A stretch of 64,000 bases of DNA from positions 169,501 through 233,500 of the forward strand of contig SKCR01047762.1 in assembly GCA_019454045.1 (NCBI GenBank). Direction: 5' to 3'. The notes below the pieces were generated by a model. It worked only from the letters and a program-made list of their open reading frames with translations, searched no databases and was not told the origin of the DNA. Origin of the DNA: Zanthoxylum bungeanum (lineage: Eukaryota > Streptophyta > Magnoliopsida > Sapindales > Rutaceae). This document shows, one piece after another, positions 55,032-64,000 of this stretch (its first letter is position 1; the number at the start of each line of letters is the position of its first letter). Both the position numbers and the translations under genes were made by a program.

Positions 55032-57982
55032 TGTAGGCATTGTATTTTTGCATACCAGCCCAATGATGAGCCTCGTATGGAGGCACCACCTTTTAAGTCG
55101 CGGGAGTCGCGGGAAACGGACGACGGAAGGGGAAAGTCAAGAATTGACGTTTTGTTGGATCTTTGTTCGCTCGCTTAACCTCGGGTTTGCTCGTTGAGCC
55201 TCTGTTTCAAAATTCATTCTCGCCCCAAACCTTAAAACCTACCACTGTGACCCTTCAACTTCCATGCACAAACATAAAATAATAAGCCACCAACCAATTA
55301 AACAAATTCAAACAAAATCAAACAATTAAAAAATACAAACCAATTTAATAAGAAAATAAACAAAAAACAAAACAAATTAAACTCACCCCTCACACCATAA
55401 TCAACAAATAATAACAATAATTCAACAAAAACATTAATAAAATATTAAACAAACCCACTCACAAATAATAATAAAAAATAATCAATCAACAAACACCAAA
55501 TAAAATAAACCCACCCTTCACGTGTCTTTTACACACACACACACACACAAATTCAACAACACCAAATAAACAATAAAAAGTAATCCAACACCAACACCAA
55601 ACAAATAATAAACAAATTCAAACAACAACAAAACCCACTCACAAAAAAAACCCAAAATACAAAACAACAAGTACCACCCAAACCCATTCACTACCCATAC
55701 CATAAGCCATGACACCACCCATACCTCTCTCTCTCACTTCTTTTAACCATATAAACAAACACAGTCCCTTCACGTATCTGGGGGGTTCACGCTACAAACA
55801 CAGCACACGCACAACCCTCCATCACTCAGCACCCTTACGCCACAACAAGTCCTCAACCAAACAGAAATCAACAAAGAAGAACCCATATTGCAACCAAGAA
55901 AAGACCACGCACGCAACAGTCCTTCACATCACTCACTCAGCAGCCAGAACAACCCTCGATTCCGATTTCTTCTCGGAGCAACCATAACAGCGACCATCGA
56001 TCAAAAGGACAGCCTGATCTTCCACCTTCACTGCCTTTATTCACCACAACTTGAAGACACACGATCACTCCCCGATCCCTCATGAAACGCACGTAACCAG
56101 CCCCACATGCCCTCTACCTTCACCATGCATATGTAACAAACACCAGCAACTCCCCCCTCATGCTCACGGCAACACTACCCTCACACCTAACCCTTCAGCA
56201 GCCCCTTCATGCACGTACTCCCTGCGCACTGCCTTCATGAAACCCTAATATCACAACCAGGACTTCAAGCCTCAAACTCACATCGAACCCTGCCTTCACG
56301 ACCATCTTCATCACACCATACGGCCTCCCTTCACAACTCACGTTAACAAACTGCACATGCAGTCCCTAGCAGTCCATGTAACTGTCATTTCCTCATTCAA
56401 CACATAAAACCCTCACATTTGCACCCTTGTTTCATTTTATCAGCCCACATAGACTCGTCCCCATAAATCAAAGCCACCTAGCCCACTATCTCCCTTCACG
56501 TAACAGCTCACATCCAGTAACAACACCCTCACCAAGCACCCTCACTCTCGGCTCAAAGAAACCTACGAGAAGCTCACATAAAGACACAGCCCCTTGGACA
56601 CTCAGTACTTCACAAACAATAACCCATTTTACCAGCCACAAAATCGACAGCCCTCAAACCATGCACACGCTAACAAAACATAATCTTCTTCCCTCTCATT
56701 GAAAACCCACTGCAAAGACTCACCTCCAAACTGACCAAACTTATACCCCATGCAGACGTACCCACTACTCGGCAGCAGCAGCCCCTATCACACTCCATTC
56801 ACAGTCGCTTAAGCCACTCACCAGCAGCTATCCTTCACGCACCCAAGCTCCACTCTTCATCAGACCATACCCTAACAAGCCTTTAGCTCCTCGGCAGCCC
56901 TCTGTCCATGCAAACTATCCAGCCAAATTATCATGAAAACAACCCCATGAAATGCCTCAAAACACCACTGAAATCTGTCCAAAGATAGCCAAAATCGTAC
57001 CAAAAATCATCCCGGAACCGGCCCAAAAATAAACTGAAAACGGTGAGAAAAATAGAAAAAATAGCGAACGGAAACCTCGAGTGAATCAGAGAAAACAGCG
57101 GAAACAACGGACCAGTGAAAACAGAGAAAATAGTGAACCTGTGAAAACTGTAGAAACAGCGGACCAGTGAAAACAGCAAAACGATATCCCTTCCGGAACC
57201 GTGGAACGCACTCCCGGAAAACGACTTAAAAGGTAAGACCTGAGGGCACCCTTTTATTTATTACCTTTTATTTTTAGTTATTTTATTGTTTTATTTCACA
57301 TGATTATTGTGAATTGGTGCATGATGTGATTTCTGGGTGAACGGAATATGTGTTCTCTCTTGTGGTATATCGGATGGAAACTCGGACGTAAATTCCGTAG
57401 CCGAATCCGAATGGACGGTATTGCAGTTTGCACTCGGGATACAATGCCACGTATCACTTGAGAGACACACGTATTTCGTTTCATCCAAACCTTGTATTTG
57501 AGCATGATTAGGTTGTTAGTATGTTGTTTATTCCTTAAGCATGATTAGGTTGTTAGTATGTTATTTCCCTATGTATATTATAGTTATTTACTTCGCAATA
57601 CGAGTTTTATCTACGTTTGTTTAGGTTGTTGTTTAGTTTTCATGTTTGATAATGTAACATGTTCGTTGTGTGATATTGTATGTTTACCTTTATGAATGTG
57701 AATTAGATCTAGGTTAATCTCAGACATGTATGTTGTGTAGACTTGGTTAAATTATTGCACAAATCCGTTCATTACAAGTGGCATAAGTAAGGGACCATTC
57801 CGAACCCAACGGTTTGAGGTCTTCCCTTGCGAGGGGTGAGTGCGGCCTTAAATCATTTTTCCCGGTTCACACCGGGTGGCGAATCCATTTTATTTCTTCG
57901 ATTTAGTTCCTTCGCGGGCTACTCCGTACTCCCGACCCGACTGCGAGCCCGGAACAGCGTCGTCCATTTTCTGTGTCCTACA
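55032..57982 (+). repeat. 3' LTR of element C
   Basis: This 2951-bp LTR has the same ends as the 5' LTR. It lacks a 9-bp duplication (around GGGAATGGCGGGAG) present in the 5' copy near 46140-46155. The TATA-like CCATATAAAC is at 55748-55757. It is followed by the TSD and the rest of LTR F. Confidence 0.92.
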
Positions 57983-58326
57983 AATTGATACTGATGGCAG
58001 TCACTAGAGTGTTTGTATCCGAAAAATCGAGTATAATTTACTGTCCAGTCAGAGTCAAAGTAAAGTCACGTGCATACACTAGTGTTGTACAAGTCGTTGT
58101 AAAAAGTTAAAAGTGTCAAGTACAGAGTTGTAAAGAGAAGTGTATTTGTGTTTACAGTTATAAGTATTAAATTACATTGCATGTTGTTGATTTGGGCAAT
58201 GGTCCCTTGTATGAGTTCACATTTGAGATAGAGTTGTAGTATGGATCTTAGTCAAAAATTCAGAGGCTCAGAGGGATAGATCGGTATATTCCCTGCCGGT
58301 AGCATCTCCTAGAGTGAGATGCTACA
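57983..58326 (+). repeat. Element F: end of Tekay-type 5' LTR
   Basis: It continues the LTR interrupted by C and ends AGTGAGATGCTACA. It matches the end of S (CATCTCC and GATGTTACA) and is followed by a Met-type PBS. Confidence 0.8.
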
Positions 58327-59423
58327 AAGATGGTATCAGATCATGATCTAGGGAGTTAGTGATTGCAGTGGGTAGAGTGTTGGGGTCTTGTATACGTAGT
58401 ATGACTGAGGTACTAGTATGCGAGGCATTACCTTTCCAGTATCCGATCCTCGAGTACCTCTTTAAGATCTATAGACAGGTTAGTAAGAACTCCTAAGCTA
58501 TTTGAATATTCCTCCTTATCAAAGTGACTATATTCTTTGTTCAAGTTGAAAATCCTTCCGAAATCATCATGGTTTATTAGCAGAAGATCAAGATAAGTTA
58601 TGAACTAGATTGTAAAGTTCTATGAATATCCACCCAGGGGAGTAAAAGAGAAAGTGAAAACTATAAGAAAAGAAAGGAATGATATATAGATGTTTAAAGC
58701 TACCAGAGACACAAAGAAGTGAAGAGATATAATGAGATAATAAAGGGAGTGCCAAGACTCATAGTAGTAAGGAGAATAGAGTAAGCTTGAGCAAGAATAA
58801 AAGATGCTAGATAACCTGAGTAAGGTTTCTTCCCTTCAAATAAGATTCATTTCCTCTTCAGAAAATTCTTCCAAACAGATCCAATAGACTTTGAATAATT
58901 CGTATAGATAGCGAGTTTCCCGAATAACGAAAAATAATCTAAAAGATAAAAGAAACAAGAAATCAAGATTTGTCAAAGAAGTTTCCAATAGACGCAAGGT
59001 GCCACAAAAGATGTAGGGATTCTAGACACCCCAAACTCATACTCGTAAGAGATAAAGTGAATGAACGTCGTAAAGGAAAACGATTAGTTGCCTTAACCAA
59101 GGAATCTGACGTAGATAAGGCCCTAAACTATCCAGATTTCAAATCTCGCAGTAATGTCAGATAAGAAAGATGTCCTGACGGAGTCTATCTCATACCTATT
59201 CTATATGAGTAATAGACTCTATCAGGACATAAAGTACCAGAACGAGCATGTCGACATCCGTTGAGACGTGAAACTCCTACCCCATCCTTAACTAGCATAT
59301 GTAAAGATAACCGTAAGAAAGTCTTTCGATGGTATATACTAAGCAAGAAATAGAGAGTATTGAAAGATAGATCACCTAGAGAAGAACCAAGGAGGCTTCC
59401 AAGGATAGAAAAGAAAGAACCAC
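58327..59423 (+). other. Element F interior: PBS and non-coding leader, truncated by G
   Basis: TGGTATCAGATC at 58331 is a slightly altered initiator-Met PBS. The following 1.1 kb has no recognisable gag, although a basic short frame at 58970-59164 exists; I do not call it a gene. At 59424 the Tat-type LTR G begins. Expected chromovirus gag-pol would lie right of the window or be lost. Confidence 0.65.
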
Positions 59424-61206
59424 TGTAGGCATTGCATTTTCGCATGTGAAACCCGATGATGAGCCTCATTTGGAGGCACTACCTTTTGAGTCACGGAAGC
59501 CGCGGGAAACGGATATCGGAAGGGGAAATTCAGAACAAATAAGCTCACTGTCTTCGTTATTGCTGCGTTCGTTACTTCGTTCGAACGGGAAACAGATTGC
59601 GGGCGTTCGTGTCGCGTTCGTGTAAGCGTTCGAACGGTGTCGGTAATTCTGGTTTTGCTGCTAGCCTCACGCCCAGCCCATTTAGCTCCCCAAAGCCCAT
59701 AAAACACATCCCAAATTAAATAAATAAATATTAATTAAATATTAAACATTAAAATAAAACATTTAAATCATTTACCAATTAAATAAAACATAAAATAAAA
59801 TCATGCCTAATATAAATGAATCAAATATATTATATACTAAAACTAAAAATAAGATTTGCCCAATTAAAATCAATCTTAACCAATTAAAGCCAATCATATA
59901 TTTGACTTCCTAATTCAATAAGATATCCACCAATTTAAAAGTATTGACTTCCTAATCTAAACCAAATTTGTCCCCCCTCAATCTTTGACTTTCCTTGCTA
60001 AACACTAAATCATATCCTAATTAAATGCACAAAATCCCTTCTCTTGTCAACCCTAACCCTTCTCTATATAAACAACCCCTCACCAAAGCCTTGGTCTCCT
60101 TGACACATAGAATTCACACCCAAACTCTCTCAAAATCTCTCTAGACTCTCTCTACACACCCAAGACCAAACAAGCAAAAAGAGAAAACACTTCACACACA
60201 CACAAAAAGAAAACAAAGAAACCACCACAAGCCACCACCCTCCATAGCCGAAACAGCCACCCATACAGCAGCCCTCCACCACCGAAAATCACCACAAAAC
60301 CACACCCTAAAACACGCCTAAACAACCCCCGAGATTACCCCAAAACAGAAGCCCAAATCCTTAAAAAACAGTAACATAAAAACTGCATTGATAACCTTAA
60401 AAATAATCATATTTAATCGCACTAAGAACCCACACAACTTGGAATAGTTCTTTGAAAACATTGAAACAGGTAGCCCGTGCAGTGAGCAGCAAAACAAGAG
60501 CCGAATAGGAGCAGAACGGAGTTCGAATCGTAAGCAAAGCAGCGGAACAGTGAGCTAGGACATCGAACCAGTGGACCAGAAAAAGTTGCGGAGCTTTACC
60601 CCCCTTTCGATCTTCGTGGAACGTGAGTCCGAGAGACGGCTTAAAAGGTTAGACCTGAGGGTATCTTTCACACTTATTCTCATTTCATTTTCTAGTCATT
60701 TATTTTGATTATATTTTCTGTATTTGTAGTATCCGTTGTGTGTATGATGTATATTGTGGGTATTGGATGAATGAGAGATGTGTCAACTCTCGCGGTATAT
60801 CGGATGGAAACCCGGACATAAATTTCATAGCCGATTCCGATGGGCGGTAATATGATCTGTACTCGGGCCACAATTCCACGTACCGCTTGGGTAAACGACA
60901 CCATCTTTCTTTTGTTGTGTTGCTCTTGTTTATTTAGTTTGTTTTACCTAAACTCAATATGTCGTTAGTTATGCATGATTCAACCAAGCGCATGGGCTTA
61001 GTGAGTTAGTCCAAAGGTCCTCTATTTAGGAGACAAAGAGCCGAAAAGGCCACCTTCGTGATTCTACTTCGCCGCGTCGGTTGATGTATGTTCGGTTGGA
61101 CGCGAGATACGTTCAATCGGGCATACTTAGTTTGATATTGTTATCTTTATTTTCGTATGTATAAGTCAATCGAGCGCATGGGCTTAGTAAGTGTGCTGTG
61201 AGATCC
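59424..61206 (+). repeat. G: Tat-type LTR, interrupted by H
   Basis: It starts TGTAGGCATT and shares with B and C the AAACGGA block, the CTTAAAAGGTTAGACCTGAGGG block and the CGGATGGAAACCCGGAC block. It is more diverged than B and C are from each other. A TATA box TATATAAA is at 60065-60072 with a plausible start near 60100. At 61207 LTR H interrupts it, so the end of G lies beyond the window. The left flank accac (59419-59423) would be its TSD. Confidence 0.8.
60065..60072 (+). promoter_or_regulatory. TATA box of LTR G
   Basis: CTCTATATAAACAACCCC is a well-formed plant TATA context in the middle of the LTR. Confidence 0.55.
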
Positions 61207-63498
61207 TGACCGGCGTAAACACACACGTATAACGCAAGCGTACGTATCGTTCAAGTAGTATAAAAAGTATCGATCCCACGAGGACTTAAAATCTTATCTA
61301 TTAATTTTTATGAGGTCAAATGATTACTAATATCTATCAGGTTGTTTGATTGATTTGAAAAGGCGACGATTCTAAATTTAAAGGCAAGTAACTAAAATTG
61401 GTTGAAAAGATATTTTGAGAAAATTCAATATTAAAACTATCTAGGGTTGTGATTTATTCCAATATTATTTAAAGATGAAGTTGTTATCTTATAAATGGGT
61501 AAAATATTGATTTATTAACCTGGAACACTAAATTATGTAAAAGCCTCTTCCGATGGTCAATTACAAATATCCAATTTAACTTAATTAAATCATATGTCTA
61601 TGTTAATCAAATTAACTGGATTCATTAATATTAAGTTCAAATTATGGCTACCCCCGCCCAACAGGTATATTCCTATCCTGTAAGGAAATCTATTAAAGGA
61701 TTATCTATCCTCAAGGAAGATCGTGGGTTATTGAGTCTAAGGTCTTAAACCTAAAATCCCTATGTCTAGTTCATTTTAAGTTTACCTTATCAATTTTATT
61801 AGTGGCCAGTTAATAAAAAGCATTAAGATTAAGACTCAATAAATAAATCTTTATATTACCCAAATTATAATTTAACCCTTATAAACCGGTGATATTGGAT
61901 TTCATCACAACCCTAGATTATTAACTTAGTTATGACACATAGCTAGGGCTATTAAAAACTTAAAAGACATAAAATGAAAATGTTGAAAAGTAATTGCGAT
62001 AAGTAAAATGCTGAAAAGAAAATTACAAATGAAATAAAATGCTAAGGCAAAAGGAATTACTTTTACTAATACTAATTTAGATATCTCCCATAAAATAATA
62101 TATAAACTTTGTGATAATATTTTACCAACCGACCAATCTGGCGGTATCCTGATTAAGTCAAATTAAGTCCAACCAGCCATATAGGTGGTAATATTTGTCC
62201 ATAATCCAGCCATAAAGGCGGTACCAAAATAAATTTACCAACCGACCAATATAGCGGTTTCCTTGATTAATCAGGTTCAAACCAACAGAAAATAAATTTA
62301 CCAACCGACCAATATAGCGGTATTCCTTGATTAGTCAGGTTTAAACCAGATTAAATTAAATTACCAACCGACCAATATAGCGGTATTCCTTGATTAGTCA
62401 GAATTTTAAATAGTAAATATATTATTTTTAAGGGAGATTAATCTAAATAGCAATAGTAAAATAATTACCTTTCACCCTAGCATAGTGAAGTTACCTCCGC
62501 ATAGTGAATAGTAAAAACTGTAAAAATAAAGAAAGTAAATTATTATTATTACAGAACGTAATATAAATTATTACAAAAGTAAAAAGTGAAAAATAAAAAC
62601 GAAAATTCTAGAGAGAGAAACTCCCTAATTACATAGAAGGAGTGAGAGAAAGGTGTGGAAAACTGAAAATTCGCGGCCTATTTATAGCAAAAAAAATTCA
62701 CTGTTTGGTCACTGTGCGCGCGTCGCGACGCTAAGGCGTTGCGCGTCGCGACGCTCATTTGTCGACGTGGCACAATGAGACGGCGACACGTAGCAAGGCG
62801 GCTGACTGTACAACTGACACGTGTCAAGGCGGCTAATTCTCAATTATTATGATGACGTCATGCTGACGTCATGCTGACGCGGAGGCGACGTGGCGATGAC
62901 GTGGGCTGACGTGGCGTGGCGGCTGACTGTACAACTGTCGGCACAATGGGATGGCGACACGTGGCGACACGTGTCAATTCTGATTGGCTGAGGCTGACGT
63001 GGCATGTTGACTCGGTTGACTTGCTGACGTGTCTGATGACGTGGCATGACACGTGGCAATGTTGACTCGTTGACCGATGACATGGCTGATGACGAGGCGA
63101 CACGTGTCATGTCAGAGTGTCGGCAACATATGATGTTGACACGTGTCACGGCGCACGTTAGCAGATCGGATGTGATGGCGACACGTGTCACGGCGCATTT
63201 TAGCAAAGTCAAACTTTTCAAATTGTTGACCCGTTGACCATGGCGCATTTTAGCAGAACCGGCACACGCTGGGCGGCGCGCGCGCGCAGTGCTCCAGCGT
63301 CGCGACGCGCAGAAGACCAAAATAACCCTGTTGACACATTTTTGTCCGGGTTTGCCCCAAATTGCCTCCAGTGCTGTCCAAACTTTATTTATCTGCAAAA
63401 TAACAATAAAACACATCAAAACGTTCATAAAACTCAAGAAACTATACAAAATATTAAGTTAAATAAGTGGGAAATAGTGATATAGATACCACTCATCA
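61207..63498 (-). repeat. H: A-family (Athila-like) LTR
   Basis: This 2292-bp LTR has the same ends as the LTRs of A: TGATGAGTGG at 63498 and CCGGTCA at 61207. It is longer because of extra ACCGACC...GCGGT units (62124-62400). It is the 3' LTR of an element extending to the right, because the PPT follows at 63499. The left flank gatcc (61202-61206) is the expected TSD. The U3 G-box array is at about 62760-63200 and the TATA box at 62679-62686. Confidence 0.9.
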
Positions 63499-64000
63499 CA
63501 CCCCCAAACCTAACATTTTGCTAGTCCTCGAGCAAAATACAAAATAAAATAACATAACAAAATTTAACTAAGCCACTTTCGTAGGATCACGGTTGCATTT
63601 AGCATATGCAACAAGCCTTTAAACCCCTAGGTGTCCCTAGTGGACGAGTTGTAGTCTCGTGAGGGTTTACAGTAATTATACCCACAAACATTTTACAAAA
63701 GTAAAAATGTATTAAAACTAATGCACACAAAAGCAAAAGACAAGTGAAAAGAGAATAAAGAAAGTTAGTGACTAATCAGGTGAAAATTCTACTCCAAGTT
63801 ACTAGTTGTTTTGTTTCTTTCTAAATTACTGAATAAGTAAATTCTCCGATTGTTTTTACCATTCTCCATATACACAGCCAACAAAATATTAATCATTTCA
63901 TTTTTGCCCACAACAGTCATAAGTGCAGTTGATAAGAGAGTAATATTTTTGTCCTAAAGTTCTATCAGATTTCACACCTTTTTGTAGTAATGGAATAATT
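63499..64000 (-). mobile_element. Element H interior, 3' end only
   Basis: It matches 1648-2150 of element A from the PPT onwards (GGTTTGGGGGTG, ACTACAACTCGTCC, AGAATTTTCACCTG and similar blocks). No coding sequence is reached before the window ends. Whether it also carries LOG cannot be seen. Confidence 0.82.

Larger units (their letters stand above)
46073..57982 (+). mobile_element. Element C: Tat-like non-autonomous retrotransposon carrying LOG
   Basis: LTRs are at 46073-49027 and 55032-57982 (TGTAGGCATT...TCCTACA), PBS at 49031, PPT at 55018-55031, TSD gattg (46068-46072) and aattg (57983-57987). The interior is only 6 kb: leader, gag N-terminus, two short pol scraps, a LOG module, a non-coding 3' region and minisatellites. 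RT, RNase H and the integrase core are gone. LTRs, PBS, leader, pol scraps and PPT are homologous to B, whereas about 50650-52140 is homologous to Athila-like element A. It is inserted in LTR F. Confidence 0.9.

Noticed and set aside
58970..59164. Short basic plus-strand frame in the F interior
   Set aside because: No domain, no start context, and the surrounding region reads as leader DNA.

Overview
The window is eukaryotic, almost certainly a plant (probably a eudicot) nuclear genome, and is built almost entirely of nested LTR retrotransposons. I found no conventional host gene with introns, no rRNA or tRNA gene and no CRISPR array. The assignment rests on plant retrotransposon hallmarks: Athila-type and Tat-type primer-binding sites (PBS), Tat-type second RNase H, copia-type PBS and pol, multi-kilobase LTRs, a hAT MITE, and two LOG cytokinin-activation sequences carried as cargo.

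Layout (element names are mine). A: minus-strand Athila-like non-autonomous element, from before base 1 to 28183. It carries an interrupted zinc-knuckle ORF and a LOG pseudogene, with a hAT MITE at 3687-4416. B: minus-strand Tat-like element at 5142-24925, inserted in A's ORF, with pol remnants and a minisatellite. D: plus-strand copia element at 11060-21107, inserted in B's RNase H with a perfect 5-bp target-site duplication. E1: minus-strand copia element at 28184-45073, interrupted by A, by S (solo Tekay-type LTR, 30441-33384) and by E2 (plus-strand copia, about 34463-43575). F: plus-strand Tekay-type element whose 5' LTR is split by C (45074-46072 and 57983-58326) with interior to 59423. 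C: plus-strand, internally deleted Tat-like element at 46073-57982 that carries an intact, intronless 217-codon LOG ORF at 51472-52125. G: Tat-type LTR at 59424-61206. H: A-family LTR at 61207-63498, plus interior to the window end. The insertion order is F before E1, E1 before A, A before B, and B before D: a five-deep nest.

The most interesting signals are two. First, the same LOG retrocopy, with the same 5' flank, sits inside two different retrotransposon lineages. In A it is dead: two CGA-to-TGA stops and a MITE in its TATA box. In C it is open from end to end with a TATA box. Second, several elements carry arrays of hairpins whose loop sequence is constant while the stem sequence changes and stays self-complementary: in the untranslated leaders of the copia elements D and E2, and in the Tekay-type LTRs S and F. 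These look like selected RNA or DNA structures, possibly packaging or dimerisation signals. The A/H LTR promoter region also carries a dense array of G-box/ABRE-like CACGTGGC sites.

No tool was run. LTR ends were placed by eye from repeat alignment, TG...CA ends, PBS, polypurine tract (PPT) and target-site duplications (TSDs). LTR identities are described only qualitatively.
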